From: Oscillospiraceae bacterium
Lineage (GTDB): Bacteria > Bacillota_A > Clostridia > Oscillospirales > Oscillospiraceae
NCBI GenBank assembly: GCA_017550765.1
Contig: JAFZOC010000305.1
Span: 1-6,268 of the forward strand
Length of the DNA stretch: 6,268 nt
Direction: 5' to 3'
Part shown: positions 5,797 through 6,268 of the stretch, piece by piece
Numbering within the stretch: position 1 is the first letter of the stretch
Layout: each line of letters opens with the position of its first letter
Position numbers and translations under genes: made by a program
Notes under the pieces: model-generated
What the model saw: only the letters and a program-made list of their open reading frames with translations
The model's database searches: none
What the model was told of the DNA's origin: nothing

Positions 5797-6268
5797 TTGG
5801 TCGGATGGATCATACTCGGCGTCATCCTGGCGCTCATCCTGCTGATCCTGCTCATCCCCGTGGGCGTGGATCTGGGCTATGAGAGCGGGCTGCTCCACCT
5901 GTCGGCCAAGGTCGGCCCTGCGCAGATCCAACTCTTCCCCCGACAGAAGAAGGAGAAGAAGGAGCCGAAGGAAAAGAAGCCAAAGAAGAAAAAGAAGAAA
6001 AAGAAGAAAGAAGAGCCCAAGGAAGAGAAGGAAGAAGAGCCGAAAGAGAAGAAGAAACGCTCGCTGCCCTTCGACCGGGACGAGATCCTGGAACTGCTGC
6101 AGGTCGCATTGAAGGCCCTGGGCAAGTTCGGGCGGGCCTGGAAGGTGGAGCGCTTCGTGTTCCACTTCGTGTCCGCGGGGAAGGACCCCTACGACACGGC
6201 CATGCTCTCCGGCTATATGGACGCCGCCATCGCCACGCTGGCGCCCCTGTGCCGCCGCCGCTTCGCCG
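5797..6268 (+). CDS. DUF2953 (YtfI-like) membrane protein, N-terminal 157 residues; runs off the window
   Basis: The function of this family is unknown. The frame has no stop before the window edge. It begins with a single membrane segment (about residues 4-24, rich in Ile and Leu, ending IPVGVDLGY), followed by a short strand-like stretch with LSAKVGPAQIQLFPR (35-49), as in DUF2953 proteins. Residues 51-87 are only Lys (22), Glu (11) and Pro (4), with nine consecutive lysines at 63-71. Ordinary folded-looking sequence resumes at about residue 89, with ILELLQVALKALGKFGRAWK (97-116) and FVFHFVSAGKDPYDTAMLSG (120-139); the FxxxxGxxDPxxTA-like pattern is typical of the family. From memory, genes of this family often follow scpB and precede the GerW-family sporulation gene ytfJ in Clostridia; that is a prediction for the sequence beyond the window. 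The call rests on membrane topology, motif and context, without a database match. Confidence 0.8.
   Translation, partial: MVGWIILGVILALILLILLIPVGVDLGYESGLLHLSAKVGPAQIQLFPRQKKEKKEPKEKKPKKKKKKKKKEEPKEEKEEEPKEKKKRSLPFDRDEILELLQVALKALGKFGRAWKVERFVFHFVSAGKDPYDTAMLSGYMDAAIATLAPLCRRRFA
5983..6009 (+). repeat. Three perfect 9-bp tandem repeats coding for nine lysines
   Basis: The unit AAGAAGAAA occurs three times in a row, in frame, within a purine-dominated tract (about 5944-6058). Gain or loss of a unit would change the protein by three lysines without shifting the frame. It lies just after the membrane segment of the DUF2953 protein. Confidence 0.9.

Noticed and set aside
2740..5855. Further - strand reading frames opposite engB, the M50 protease, scpA and scpB
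   Set aside because: They are in the same register with the sense genes, have no ribosome binding sites matching their starts that I can see, and give biased, domain-free products. The sense genes have clear family motifs.
5983..6012. Programmed frameshift site in the A-rich lysine repeat
   Set aside because: The runs contain five A's, preceded by G, so the efficient slippery heptamer A AAA AAG is absent, and I see no downstream stimulatory stem. The zero frame continues into normal domain sequence.
5879..6112. A 77-codon Arg-rich reading on the + strand that resembles a basic nucleic-acid-binding peptide
   Set aside because: It is the purine-rich Lys/Glu tract of the DUF2953 gene read in another frame; the Arg/Ser/Lys bias follows from that, and its start has no ribosome binding site.

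Overview
The window is a GC-rich, gene-dense stretch of a bacterial chromosome with every real gene on the + strand. It looks like a high-GC member of the Clostridia (Bacillota), possibly from the Oscillospirales or Christensenellales. The evidence is the gene order clpX-lon-engB, the order M50 protease-scpA-scpB-DUF2953, AGGAG-type ribosome binding sites, and the style of the Lon, EngB and ScpA sequences. The lineage is inferred from recalled family patterns, not from a search.

Region 1 (1-3393) is a protein quality-control and ribosome-assembly operon. It holds the C-terminal 123 residues of ClpX (2-373), a complete LonA protease of 800 residues (396-2798), and the ribosome-assembly GTPase EngB/YsxC of 196 residues (2803-3393). 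The genes are 22 and 4 nt apart. Bacillus subtilis has the same order, but with lonB between clpX and lonA; there is no room for lonB here.

Region 2 (3394-3598) is the only sizeable gap. It contains about 140 nt of GC-rich sequence with a 13-nt direct repeat, then a perfect 13-bp terminator hairpin (3532-3562), and then an AT-rich extended -10 promoter (3561-3589). The promoter's predicted start site lies about 3 nt before the next ATG, so the downstream mRNA may be leaderless.

Region 3 (3599-6268) is a second operon. It holds a polytopic M50 site-2-type metalloprotease (3599-4306), then ScpA (4306-5091) and ScpB (5097-5696), the two non-SMC subunits of the SMC-ScpAB condensin. After a 100-nt spacer comes the start of a DUF2953 membrane protein (5797 to the window edge). 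That protein starts at TTG and carries an unusual Lys/Glu-rich stretch built partly on a 9-bp tandem repeat.

I found no mobile element, CRISPR array, tRNA, rRNA or defence system, and no convincing undescribed multi-gene system. The points most worth checking are the overlapping terminator and promoter with a possible leaderless start, and the lysine-rich repeat in the DUF2953 protein.
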